Source of the DNA: AG2 sp036493735 | GTDB taxonomy: Bacteria > Gemmatimonadota > Gemmatimonadetes > Gemmatimonadales > Gemmatimonadaceae | Direction of reading: 5' to 3' | Length of the DNA: 64,000 nucleotides | Assembly: GCA_036493735.1 (NCBI GenBank) | Contig: DASXPH010000020.1 | Span: forward strand, 49,949-113,948 | Shown here: positions 41,850-50,333 of the stretch, one piece after another | How positions within the stretch are numbered: the stretch's first letter is position 1 | Layout: each line of letters begins with the position of its first letter | Made by a program: the position numbers and the translations under genes | The notes under the pieces: model-generated | Database searches by the model: none | The model's input: the letters and a program-made list of their open reading frames with translations, nothing else | Told to the model about the DNA's origin: nothing

Positions 41850-43976
41850 TCATGCCCGAGTTGCCGCATTCGAGAGGTTCGAACAAACGGATATAGCGCA
41901 AGGGACACTGTTACCGCCCTTCCAGTCACGGCGTCTGCTTTGCGTAGGCGGAATCATCACCCGAGCACAGATCGACAAACCCTCAACCAGGTCTTTCGGA
42001 TGCGAACCATCATGGCACGGGCTGTCATAACGAGCATCGATGCTCCGGCGAGAGCTGACATTCCGCGCACCCCTCGTCTCAATCGCGAGCAGCGTGAGGC
42101 GTGGGTGATGGCGCTCTACCTGGGTGGCGCGACGATCGATGAAATTGCCTTCGTGCTCGGCAGCGCGCGGACGTCGATCCGTCAGTGCGTGCTCGATGCG
42201 GGGCTGGCCCGGCACCGCGGTACGCGCAACATCGATGTCCTCGCGATCCTGCGCGAAGTGCGACGCCACGGAACGCTGACGCTGCGCGAAGTCGCGGCGC
42301 GCATCGGCTACTCCGAGGAGACGGTCCGCCACAGCATCGCGGCGCTCGGTATGGCCGAGTCGGTACGTCGGCTGTTCCGGTTGCGCCGCCGCTCGGCGCG
42401 CCGGGTCGCCGCCGCGAATGCCGCGCTGCCCGTCACCGCCCTGTCGCTGCACGAGCACGACGCGCGACGCACCCCGGCGGCTCGCGTCGCCTAACGACGC
42501 GGCGTTCGACGGCTTCGGCGCGGATCTTGGCGCGCGCAGGGGCTGTCCGGGCAGGGTGTCCTCGACGAGCTTGCCGTGCCAGACGACCGGCACGCCCCCA
42601 ACGAGCACATATTCCATTCCCTCCGAATACTGCGCCGGCCGCTCGTAGGTGGCGCGGTCGGTAATGCGATCCGGATCGAAGACGACGAGGTCGGCGTCGG
42701 CTCCGACCTGAACACGCCCCTTGTGCCGCATGGCGGGAAGCCGCCGCTCGAGTCGGCGCGCCGGCATCAGGGTCATTTTCCTGAGCGCGTCGGGCAGTGA
42801 GAGCGCGTGTGTTTCGCGCACGTAGTGGCCAAGGACGCGTGCGAAGCTACCCGCGCTCCGCGGATGACCATGCCCGTTCTGCATCCGCGCGTCGCTGGCG
42901 ACGAACGTGAGCGGACTGGCGATCGCAGCGGCGACGGCGTCTTCGGGAATCATGTGAACGATGACGATACCGTGCTGCTTGCGATAGCGCTCGAACGTCT
43001 CTGCCGTTAGGCGCTCGCCGGTCGCCGCCCATTCCAGATCGCCGTAGCTGATCCCGAGCGCGTCCTGCCACCCCGGGTCGAACAGCGCGGATTCGATTCC
43101 CGAGCTGCCGGCGGTGTATGGATACGCCTCCGTCGTGATATCGAGCCCGTGTGCTCGCGCCTCGCCGATCATCTGTAGCAAATGCGGTGTGGAACGCAGT
43201 CCGTTGCTGTGAACGTGCATGACGTGCACCGGCGCGCCGGTGACCGTCGCCGCTGCGATCACTTCCTCGAGCGCGGCAACGCTGCTCGTCGGCTCGTGGT
43301 CGCCGATGTAGCGCATATGCACGAATGCCGGGGCGCCGAACGACGCCGCCACGCGGAAGGATTCGAGTATCTCCCAGCGAGACGCTCCGGGAGTGTAGGA
43401 GAGTCCGAAGCCGACACCGATTGCACCGCGCGCCAGACCGTCACCGATGGCGGCGCGAATCGCGGCGATCTCCGAGTCCGACGCGGCACGATGCGCGGCG
43501 TCGCCGGTCGCGTAAGTCGTGCTCGAGTCCCTCATCACCCGCATTCGAACGCGCATGTGCCCGACCGACACCCCGTAGTTGACGAGGGCCTTGCCGGCGC
43601 GCTCCGCGTACCAGCTATCCACGTCGCCCGTTCCGAGCTCGAGCTCCATCGCCGACGTGACACCATCCATCGCGTAGTACCGATAATTCTCGGCGTCCTG
43701 ACCGTGGGCGTGGACGTCGATGAATCCGGGCGCGAGCACCAGCCCCTTTGCGTCGATCGAGACGCGACCCGAGAGCGGCGCGCTGGATATGGCGGCGATC
43801 TTTCCCTTTGCAATTGCCACATTGCGCGTGGCGTCGAGGTGCGTCTCGGGATCGATGACGCGTGCATTCGCGATGACGATCGGATACACCGCGATTCGCG
43901 CGCGGGCGGGCGCCGCGCTCGTGAGGAGCGCGACGCTCAACCCAAATCCGATGGCTCTTGAGGAGTGGCCCCTCAC
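41850..43976 (-). CDS. N-acyl-D-amino-acid deacylase (D-aminoacylase), with anomalous open C-terminal extension
   Basis: The enzyme part (about 490 residues) has a signal peptide (SAAPARA), the metal-binding GFIDVHAHGQDAENY, HMRYIGDHEP, HVMHVHSNGLRS and the C-terminal SDARMQNGHGHPRSAG and GKLVEDTLPGQPLRAP. D-aminoacylases release D-amino acids from N-acyl forms. After about 42530 the frame stays open for roughly 220 residues, but these are low-complexity (R, A, Q, D rich) and antisense to a helix-turn-helix gene. I think the true product ends near 42490-42530; a TAG in the neighbouring frame at 42491-42493 suggests a lost stop or a one-base shift. The GTG start overlaps the CocE stop. Confidence 0.8.
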   Translation of the reverse strand: MRGHSSRAIGFGLSVALLTSAAPARARIAVYPIVIANARVIDPETHLDATRNVAIAKGKIAAISSAPLSGRVSIDAKGLVLAPGFIDVHAHGQDAENYRYYAMDGVTSAMELELGTGDVDSWYAERAGKALVNYGVSVGHMRVRMRVMRDSSTTYATGDAAHRAASDSEIAAIRAAIGDGLARGAIGVGFGLSYTPGASRWEILESFRVAASFGAPAFVHMRYIGDHEPTSSVAALEEVIAAATVTGAPVHVMHVHSNGLRSTPHLLQMIGEARAHGLDITTEAYPYTAGSSGIESALFDPGWQDALGISYGDLEWAATGERLTAETFERYRKQHGIVIVHMIPEDAVAAAIASPLTFVASDARMQNGHGHPRSAGSFARVLGHYVRETHALSLPDALRKMTLMPARRLERRLPAMRHKGRVQVGADADLVVFDPDRITDRATYERPAQYSEGMEYVLVGGVPVVWHGKLVEDTLPGQPLRAPRSAPKPSNAASLGDASRRGASRVVLVQRQGGDGQRGIRGGDPARRAAAQPEQPTYRLGHTERRDAVADRLLGVADARRDFAQRQRSVASHFAQDREDIDVARTAVPGQPRIEHALTDRRPRAAEHEGNFIDRRATQVERHHPRLTLLAIETRGARNVSSRRSIDARYDSPCHDGSHPKDLVEGLSICARVMIPPTQSRRRDWKGGNSVPCAISVCSNLSNAATRA
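42000..42494 (+). CDS. Small DNA-binding protein with two helix-turn-helix motifs
   Basis: A 164-residue protein. Residues about 40-70 (GGATIDEIAFVLGSARTSIR) and about 90-115 (LTLREVAARIGYSEETVRHS) are two HTH units, followed by an Arg-rich segment (LFRLRRRSARR). The coding signature is clear: in the part I counted by hand, third codon positions are about 85% G/C, first about 67%, second about 45%. It lies fully antisense to the open C-terminal extension of the D-aminoacylase frame, which is why the overlap is discussed separately. Probably a regulator of the flanking divergent and convergent amino-acid genes. ATG 42012 is an alternative start. The stop TAA is in a GCCTAACG copy. Confidence 0.68.
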   Translation: MRTIMARAVITSIDAPARADIPRTPRLNREQREAWVMALYLGGATIDEIAFVLGSARTSIRQCVLDAGLARHRGTRNIDVLAILREVRRHGTLTLREVAARIGYSEETVRHSIAALGMAESVRRLFRLRRRSARRVAAANAALPVTALSLHEHDARRTPAARVA

Positions 43977-45736
43977 GGAACGAGGGTGACCGCGCGGCCG
44001 GCACCGACCACGGGCAGAACAATCGCCGAGGGGTACTGCGCCGTGTGAAGGATGGTGGTGTGCGCGACCTTTATCTCTGTTCCGGAGTCTGAATTTGCCG
44101 TGTTCAGATTGCGCGCGAAATTCGGGAAGTCACTGCTGGCGACCTCCAGGCGAACGCGATGGCCAGCCTCGAACCAATTGCTCGTCGGGAACAGCTCCAC
44201 GTCGATCTTGTACACCTGTCCCGGCCGCATGAGCTCGGGCGCGCTGTACGAGTTACGATACTTCGCGCGCGCGATGCCTTCCGTCAGGTTGTGGGCTCGA
44301 CCGTCCGGATACACGTCGAGCAGCTTGATTGCGATATCGGTGTCGACGACGTTCGTCGAGAGGTAGATCGTGGCGTGGACCGGACCGGTGATCTCCATTC
44401 CCTCGGTGAGCGGTTCCCCGGTGTAGACGAGGACGTCCGGGCGCTCCTCGTTCTTGCGATTGTCCACCGAACCTTGCGGCAGGCCGCCGCGGGCGCCAGC
44501 GGTGCGACTGCTGAGCGACGGCGTCGGACTCGCCGGATCATAGGTGAATGTGTCGGAGGGCGCGCGGCGTGCACTAGCATCGGTGCCTAACGACCCATCG
44601 CCATGCGAGGTGTTCGCGCCGCCCCCGCTCCCGAGGTAGTAGGAAGTGAAGGTCGTGCCGGGCACCGGCCAGGCCGACGCGCTTCGCCACTCGTTCTTCA
44701 CGGGAAGGAAGTACAGCACGTGAGGCAGATCGGGCCGGGGCGCGCCACGCAAACGACTGTCGAGCCACGCGTCTCGAATACTGTCGAGATTGATGATCGC
44801 GTGCGGCCCCGCATCCCGCTCACCGATGACTCTGTTTCGATTGACGCCATGCAACCAGGGCCCGATGACGAGCATGTGGGCATCGGGCGTCTTCGAGAAC
44901 TTCACCGCGTTCGAGAAGTTCTGCACCGCGCCCTTGAGCTGCCCCTCGTACCAGCCGGTGACGTTGAAGCTCGGGATGTCGAACTTCCCGTAGTTGCCGC
45001 TCATCTGCGATGGAAGCCAGAACGCGTCGAGGCGATCGTGCAACATGATCTGTCGCCAGAAGGGCATGTTCCGTCCAGCCGCGGTATCCAGGGACGTCAA
45101 CGGAAGCCCCTGCATCAACTTGCCCCAGTCGAATCCCGCGGCAGGATGTCCCACCCGCCCGTACATGCCCATCATCCACGTGTACATCAGATCGAGCTTC
45201 GGCACACCGTTGTATCGTGACTCGTCGTTCCAATCATCCGCCGGTGAGACGTAGGACATGATCGCGACGTGATGCGGGTTGCTCTGCTTCGCCATCTCCC
45301 ACTGCACCTTGCCGAGATACGAGCCACCGTAGGTCGCGATGCGTCCGTCGGACCAGGGCTGCTTCGCGATCCAGTTCATCACGTCGCTGCCATCGGGGCC
45401 GTCGCCTCGATTCGGCGTGAACTCGCCATCCGAGTCGTATCGGCCGCGTGCATCGATCGAGACGAACGCGTACCCGTGCCTGACGAATGACCAGGCCTCC
45501 TCCATTGGCTGGCCGAGATCCTTGCCGTAGGGCGTGAGGATCATCACCGTCGGATGCTTGGCCGTTCCGCGAGGCTCGAAGACGTTGATCGAGAGGTGAA
45601 CACCATCGCGCATCGGCACGCGCACGTTGTAGCGCACGAGCATCGGGTACTTGATGACCGAGCTGTCCTGCGCCCGAGCCGCGCTCGCTCCAATCGAGAG
45701 CAGAGCGAAGAGGGTCGCTACGCCGCGAGCTATCAT
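43973..45736 (-). CDS. CocE/NonD family (X-Pro dipeptidyl-peptidase-like) hydrolase, secreted
   Basis: A 587-residue protein with a signal peptide (cleavage near ARAQ). The N-terminal alpha/beta-hydrolase domain contains RYDSDGEFTP, the nucleophile elbow TYGGSYLGK and SPADDWNDESRYNG. The C-terminal half is the jelly-roll domain of the S15/CocE family (EPLTEGMEITGPVHATIYLS, GHRVRLEVASSDFPNFARN). Relatives are X-Pro dipeptidyl peptidases, acylaminoacid esterases and cocaine esterase. It is translated between susD and the D-aminoacylase with 4-bp overlaps on both sides, so it should process what the SusCD pair imports, probably acylated or proline-containing peptides. Confidence 0.92.
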   Translation of the reverse strand: MIARGVATLFALLSIGASAARAQDSSVIKYPMLVRYNVRVPMRDGVHLSINVFEPRGTAKHPTVMILTPYGKDLGQPMEEAWSFVRHGYAFVSIDARGRYDSDGEFTPNRGDGPDGSDVMNWIAKQPWSDGRIATYGGSYLGKVQWEMAKQSNPHHVAIMSYVSPADDWNDESRYNGVPKLDLMYTWMMGMYGRVGHPAAGFDWGKLMQGLPLTSLDTAAGRNMPFWRQIMLHDRLDAFWLPSQMSGNYGKFDIPSFNVTGWYEGQLKGAVQNFSNAVKFSKTPDAHMLVIGPWLHGVNRNRVIGERDAGPHAIINLDSIRDAWLDSRLRGAPRPDLPHVLYFLPVKNEWRSASAWPVPGTTFTSYYLGSGGGANTSHGDGSLGTDASARRAPSDTFTYDPASPTPSLSSRTAGARGGLPQGSVDNRKNEERPDVLVYTGEPLTEGMEITGPVHATIYLSTNVVDTDIAIKLLDVYPDGRAHNLTEGIARAKYRNSYSAPELMRPGQVYKIDVELFPTSNWFEAGHRVRLEVASSDFPNFARNLNTANSDSGTEIKVAHTTILHTAQYPSAIVLPVVGAGRAVTLVP

Positions 45737-47013
45737 GGGTGGGTAAAGTTGGGGTTGTTTAGCGTTTCGACATCGGGCAGCGGGAGACAGGTCGTCGTGC
45801 CGAAGGGCTGACCCTTGGCGTCGCTTCCGCTGTCGAAGGGAATGCCCAGCCGCAGCATGTCATTGATGCGGTGGCCGGTGAGGAACAGCTCACGACGGCG
45901 CTCCTCGTACACCTGCGCCATCGTCGTCGCCGAGTCGGTGCTGCTGAAGGCCGGAAGTCCCGCCGCCGTATGGAGCCGGTTGATGGCATCGACCGCTGCC
46001 TGTCCGCCCTCTGCCTCGGCGATGATGAGCTGAGCCTCGCCCCAGGTAGCGATGGGCATCGGCGATGTCTCCGTCGAATACCTGAGCTGCTGCCAGAGGG
46101 GCGTGACGCCGTCGTTCCCGAGCCGCGCCGCGTTCTTGGTCGCGACCCGCGGGTCCGCGACGCCGCCGAAGCTCAGATTGCGGAATCGGGGATCGACGGA
46201 GGTGTAGAGATTTACGAAGTTATCAACGTACACCCGATTGCGATGTCGCTCGGCCGCGGCGTCGAACGTCGCGTTGAACACGAAACCTTGCGGGACGAGT
46301 TTTGCATCGGCATCGGCGCCCGCCAAGTTTCCGATGTCGAGTCGCACCCGCGCTCGGCCCAGGGTTGCGAAGTTGAGAATGGACGTGTTGGAGGCGCTCG
46401 TCGCCAGTTGAATCGCATCGGTGAACCGCGCTTCCGCCATCGCCAACGTCTGGGCCGGCGTCAGGGCTGGTCCGCCGTCGACCGCCATCTGGCAGAAGCC
46501 CTCGCCGAGCAACGTCAGCGAATAGCCCTCGTACGCGGCGGCCGTGGCGAGCAGCACAGTCTTGTTAGGCACCGACGCATCGGGAAATGCCTTGATCCGT
46601 CGATAGCTGTCCGCCGCGGAGAAGCGCGCGGTCTGCAGAGGCGTGTAGACCCCATAGCCGGCGCCGGTGCAGGTATTGCTGCCGAGGCTCGAGTTGTTCG
46701 AGGGAATCCGCCGAAGATCCCAGCTGAACCAGGCAATGAATCCCGTGGACTCGATCAATTCGTCCGTGAGCAGGCCGGTCGCGGCTGCGTAGTTGCTGTA
46801 GGCGCACTCGAAATCCGCGATGGCGCCCTGCACCATCGTCGGCGCGAAGGAAGGATCGTCCAGAACGCCGGCGGAGACGCGCGTCGGCAGATCGACAGTC
46901 AGAATTCCCCTGCAGGCCAGCGCGGTGAGCGCGGCGACGATGAGGGCGATCGCGGTACGAGGCGCGCGCGCACCTCGTCGCGAAAGTGACATCGACGCGA
47001 TCCGAGTATTCAT
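45733..47013 (-). CDS. RagB/SusD family lipoprotein, second locus
   Basis: A 426-residue lipoprotein with a long basic leader and lipobox TALAC (Cys34). TPR-like helices and the C-terminal AQLIIAEAEGGQAAVDAINR and RRRELFLTGHRINDMLRLG mark SusD. It is shorter and only remotely like the first SusD in the window. It lies 16 bp after its susC and overlaps the CocE start (ATGA), giving the operon susC-susD-cocE-D-aminoacylase. The ligand is probably a peptide or acyl-amino acid judging from the two hydrolases. Confidence 0.9.
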   Translation of the reverse strand: MNTRIASMSLSRRGARAPRTAIALIVAALTALACRGILTVDLPTRVSAGVLDDPSFAPTMVQGAIADFECAYSNYAAATGLLTDELIESTGFIAWFSWDLRRIPSNNSSLGSNTCTGAGYGVYTPLQTARFSAADSYRRIKAFPDASVPNKTVLLATAAAYEGYSLTLLGEGFCQMAVDGGPALTPAQTLAMAEARFTDAIQLATSASNTSILNFATLGRARVRLDIGNLAGADADAKLVPQGFVFNATFDAAAERHRNRVYVDNFVNLYTSVDPRFRNLSFGGVADPRVATKNAARLGNDGVTPLWQQLRYSTETSPMPIATWGEAQLIIAEAEGGQAAVDAINRLHTAAGLPAFSSTDSATTMAQVYEERRRELFLTGHRINDMLRLGIPFDSGSDAKGQPFGTTTCLPLPDVETLNNPNFTHP

Positions 47014-47029
47014 GGTATCCTCGATGCCG

Positions 47030-49972
47030 TTAGAAGGTGAGCCGGAAGGTCGTCACGAACTGGGAGAGCGGCGGCACCACCGATTGGACGTAGTTGGACA
47101 GCTCACTGCTTGGTATTCCGATCTCCGGGTCCGCGATGATCTCGCCGTAGATGTCCTTCTGCGCGCGCCAGAGCGTGGCGAGGTTTCGACCGGCAACGCT
47201 GATCGACGCACCCGACGCGCCGACACGACTCAGCGCCCTCGCGCCGAAGGTGTACGTCGCCGACAGCTCGCGCAGCTTCGCGAAACCAGCGTTGAAGAAT
47301 CCAAGTTGATCGATCGTGCCCAGCTGGTCATACGCCATCAGAATGGGATCGGTGTGCTCGTTGATCGCCTTCGAGTTGCGAAAGGCCGTGTGCGCGGCCG
47401 AGACGTCACCATCGTTGATCGTTAGGCCGCCGCGGAAATCGACGAGCGCATACAGGCGCAGACTGCGCCAGAGCGTCACGCTGCTGTTGACATTGCCCGT
47501 CCACCGCGCCGTCGGCGTGCCCCAATACACGAGCGGCGCCGACGCGCAGGGCACCGTCTGGCTGCTCGTCGTCGCGTCACCGGCGCAGATCAGGTTCGTC
47601 GGCTTGCCCGATTGATCGAATTGGGCCGACACCACGCGTTTCGCGAAGAAGCCGGCGACTGGATACCCGACACGATCGAACTGACTGCTACCGAGAGAGA
47701 TCGGGGGCAGCCCGCCTAACGTCATGACCCGGTTCGAGTTCGTCGCGAATTGGCCGCCCAGGGCCCAGTCCAGCTTCGCGCGGCGCAGCGGATGCGTGTC
47801 GAGCGTCAGCTCCATCCCATGATTCGCGACCTTCCCCGCGTTCACATACTGGAAACCGGGGAAGCCGAGTGATGGCTCGACCTGGCGCTGCACGATCGCG
47901 TCGTGCGCCACCTGGTCGTAGTAGGTGAAGTTGATCCCGATGCGATCGTCGAACGCACCCAGATCGAACCCGAGCTCCACCTCGCTGCTCACCTCGGGGC
48001 GGAGATCGGGGTTCCCGATCGCTTGCGGAGTCACGACGGCCGCGTCCGCTGGACCGGTCGCTGGCTGATACAGCCGCTGCGCCGCGAAGACGTCGGGCTG
48101 CTTGCCAGCGCGGCCGTACGCGCCGCGCACGCGGAGCGTATTGATGGTGCTCCAACGCCAGAAAGGCTCCTCGTTCGCCACCCAGCTGGCGCTGAACTTC
48201 GGATACAGCGCTTGTTTGAAGTTTGCGCCGAAGGCGCTGTTGTTGTCGCCGCGCAGTGCCGCCGTGAGGAAGAGACGGTTCGCCCGACTCACCTGCTCCT
48301 GACCGTAGAAGCCAACGGTCTTATTCTCGATCAGGTCTTCGCTCGACGTCGTCACCGCGGCGCCGCCGATCGACGTCACCGAGGGCGATGGAAAGGACTT
48401 CCCGACGGCTTCGGCGGTCGCATACCGCTTCGAATAGTCCTGGAATCCGAACGATGTCGCCGAGGCGAGCGAGAACGGGAGGGTCGCGGTTCCGGTGGCG
48501 GAATAATCGATCGTGTTGAAGGTGGTCGTTAGGCGATCTTCCGTCTTCTGGCCAAGGCTCAACGTGCCGAAGAAATACGCGGCGCCCGTCGGATCACGGG
48601 GAAAGAGCACCGAGCTGATGGAGTTGGCGGCATCCGTACCCACCGTCAGGCGATGGCTAAACCAGCTCGTGGGCTTGTTGAGGATCTGGATGCTGCCCGT
48701 GACGCGCTGCATGTCCTCCATGGACTGGATCTGCGCCGACGCCTCGGGCGGGGTGCGCAGGAATCCACGCGTCGGCGTGTTGAGCCGCGACGGTGAACCC
48801 CACACGATGTTGCTCCAGAGATCCCACCCGGTGGCCGATTGACCGAATCGCGTGAGATTGTGCGTGTAGCCGAGATCCGCGGACACCTGCACCTTCTCAC
48901 TGCGCGTCAGGTTCACGTTGGTGCGCCCGGAGTACTTGTCCTGCCAGTTGTACGAGACGATGCCCGTGGAACGATCGTAGGAGCCCGAGACGTAATAGCG
49001 CGCGGCATCCGTTCCGCCATTCAACCGGCCGGTGTAACCCTGGACGCTGCCGGTCTGAAATGGATCGCGGCCCGCTGCCTTCTCGGCCTGATAGAGATTG
49101 ACGCTCGTTAGGCCACCGCTCGCATTCGTCCCCCACAGCGTCGGTACCTTCTGCGCGAGGTCGGAGAGCCAGCTCGTGCCCTGCTGCACGGAGAAGTCGT
49201 ACGTCTCCACGCCGGCGCGTCCACGTTTCGTGATGATCTGAATCACGCCGCTCGACGCCTCGGTACCGTACAACGTTGCCGCTGCCGGTCCCTTGATGAC
49301 CTCCATCGATTCGATGTCTTCGGGGTTGATGTCGTTGATGCGCGCGACCTGGGCGCCGTCACGAATCGATGGTCCGCCCGACGCCGTGTTGTCGACGCGC
49401 ACGCCATCCACGTAGATGAGCGGCTGATTCGTGAGTGATAAGCTCGCGACGCCGCGTACGTGCATCGTGCTCCCTGTCCCGATATTTCCCGACCCCGGTA
49501 ATACGACGAGCCCGGCTACGCGCCCCTCGAGCAGCTGTTGAGGAGTCACGACGGGCGCCGTGCGCACGATGTCTTCCGTCTGAACCTTCTCGAGCAGATT
49601 GCCCATCGCGCGCTGCTCCGTGATGCCAGCGGTTCCCGTCACCACCACCTGATCGAGAGATACGGCGACCTCGGTGAGTAGCACGCGCACGGTCGCGTCA
49701 CCGACATGGGCTGTGGCCTTCGCGGGCTGAAAGCCGATGAGTCGAACGTCGAGGGTGACGCTGTCGCCGGTCACTCCAGTGATGCGGAAGCGGCCGTTTG
49801 CGTCCGTCAGTGCGCCCAGGCGCGTTCCGACGACGCTGACCTGAGCGGCAGCGAGCGGTCGCAGCGACTGATGGGCCAGGACGCTCCCACTGATGACGCC
49901 CGTGGCTTGCTGTGCGGTGATGAAGCGCGGGATACCGGCGACGATGACGAAGAGCGCGGCGGCAAGTCGCAT
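47030..49972 (-). CDS. SusC/RagA family TonB-dependent receptor, second locus
   Basis: A 980-residue receptor. I start at the ATG complementary to 49970-49972, which opens a signal peptide (cleavage near ITAQ). Then come a carboxypeptidase-regulatory domain (VISGSVLAHQSLRPLAAAQV), the plug (LLEGRVAGLVVLPGSG, PLIYVDGVRVDN, IESMEVIKGPAAATLYG) and a beta-barrel ending in FVTTFRLTF. First gene of the four-gene peptide-utilisation operon. Its upstream region is shared with the his leader and contains a short palindrome at 50048-50061. Confidence 0.93.
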   Translation of the reverse strand: MRLAAALFVIVAGIPRFITAQQATGVISGSVLAHQSLRPLAAAQVSVVGTRLGALTDANGRFRITGVTGDSVTLDVRLIGFQPAKATAHVGDATVRVLLTEVAVSLDQVVVTGTAGITEQRAMGNLLEKVQTEDIVRTAPVVTPQQLLEGRVAGLVVLPGSGNIGTGSTMHVRGVASLSLTNQPLIYVDGVRVDNTASGGPSIRDGAQVARINDINPEDIESMEVIKGPAAATLYGTEASSGVIQIITKRGRAGVETYDFSVQQGTSWLSDLAQKVPTLWGTNASGGLTSVNLYQAEKAAGRDPFQTGSVQGYTGRLNGGTDAARYYVSGSYDRSTGIVSYNWQDKYSGRTNVNLTRSEKVQVSADLGYTHNLTRFGQSATGWDLWSNIVWGSPSRLNTPTRGFLRTPPEASAQIQSMEDMQRVTGSIQILNKPTSWFSHRLTVGTDAANSISSVLFPRDPTGAAYFFGTLSLGQKTEDRLTTTFNTIDYSATGTATLPFSLASATSFGFQDYSKRYATAEAVGKSFPSPSVTSIGGAAVTTSSEDLIENKTVGFYGQEQVSRANRLFLTAALRGDNNSAFGANFKQALYPKFSASWVANEEPFWRWSTINTLRVRGAYGRAGKQPDVFAAQRLYQPATGPADAAVVTPQAIGNPDLRPEVSSEVELGFDLGAFDDRIGINFTYYDQVAHDAIVQRQVEPSLGFPGFQYVNAGKVANHGMELTLDTHPLRRAKLDWALGGQFATNSNRVMTLGGLPPISLGSSQFDRVGYPVAGFFAKRVVSAQFDQSGKPTNLICAGDATTSSQTVPCASAPLVYWGTPTARWTGNVNSSVTLWRSLRLYALVDFRGGLTINDGDVSAAHTAFRNSKAINEHTDPILMAYDQLGTIDQLGFFNAGFAKLRELSATYTFGARALSRVGASGASISVAGRNLATLWRAQKDIYGEIIADPEIGIPSSELSNYVQSVVPPLSQFVTTFRLTF

Positions 49973-50047
49973 GGAAGTGCTCCATGAGCGAGAGATCGGC
50001 ACCACGCGGTTGCGCGTAGGGCCGACGTCGACCGCGCGGTACACAGA

Positions 50048-50061
50048 TTTGGTATGCCAAA
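50048..50061. promoter_or_regulatory. Candidate operator palindrome between susC and the his leader
   Basis: TTTGG-TATG-CCAAA, a perfect 5-bp inverted repeat with a 4-bp centre. It sits 75 bp upstream of the second susC start and 92 bp upstream of the his leader peptide, in the only AT-rich stretch of the divergent region. No regulator is assigned. Confidence 0.35.
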
Positions 50062-50153
50062 CCTTGCGGCGCTATCATGTCCGCGGCCGGCGAGGGTGTC
50101 AAGGATTTCACAGCCCTTGCCCAGCCGATGTCCGGCGCTTTAGGTTGCGTTCC

Positions 50154-50243
50154 ATGATCACTGGATTCGCTCGCAAGCTTCACCATCACGCGCATCACCA
50201 CCACGGCCTGACGGGCCGGGGCGATTTGCGCGCGCGGGGATAG
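50154..50243 (+). CDS. hisL: Histidine operon leader peptide
   Basis: A 29-residue reading frame from ATG 50154 to TAG 50243, too short for ordinary gene finders. Its core is HHHAHHHH (codons 50181-50204): seven histidines in eight codons. It ends 91 bp before hisG and is followed by a terminator hairpin. This is the arrangement of the enterobacterial HisL attenuation leader, although the sequence is otherwise unlike it. When charged histidyl-tRNA is scarce, ribosomes would stall here and let the operon be transcribed. Confidence 0.82.
   Translation: MITGFARKLHHHAHHHHGLTGRGDLRARG
50210..50217 (+). promoter_or_regulatory. Antiterminator segment of the his attenuator
   Basis: GACGGGCC just after the histidine codons is exactly complementary to GGCCCGTC (50278-50285), the left arm of the terminator, and repeats part of the terminator's right arm. 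Pairing 50210-50217 with 50278-50285 would block the terminator. A ribosome that reaches the stop codon at 50241-50243 would free or occlude it depending on position, giving the classical two-state switch. Confidence 0.6.
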
Positions 50244-50277
50244 CAGAGCAGGCATCCTGTGTCGTGAAGTCGCACTG

Positions 50278-50303
50278 GGCCCGTCCATCGGACGGGCCTT
50301 TTT
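50278..50303 (+). terminator. hisL: Attenuator terminator upstream of hisG
   Basis: A perfect 9-bp stem (50278-50286 with 50290-50298), loop ATC, followed by TTTTT (50299-50303). It lies 35 bp after the leader-peptide stop and 30 bp before the hisG ATG, so it would end transcription before the operon unless the antiterminator forms. Confidence 0.88.
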
Positions 50304-50333
50304 CATTTCCCCTGCTTCCCGAAAGTCGTTCGC

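Noticed and set aside
41811..41850. GGCGGAGGGCAGAGGGCCGG as another heptamer array
   Set aside because: The 7-bp register holds for only two units and the sequence is too short to separate from GC-rich background.
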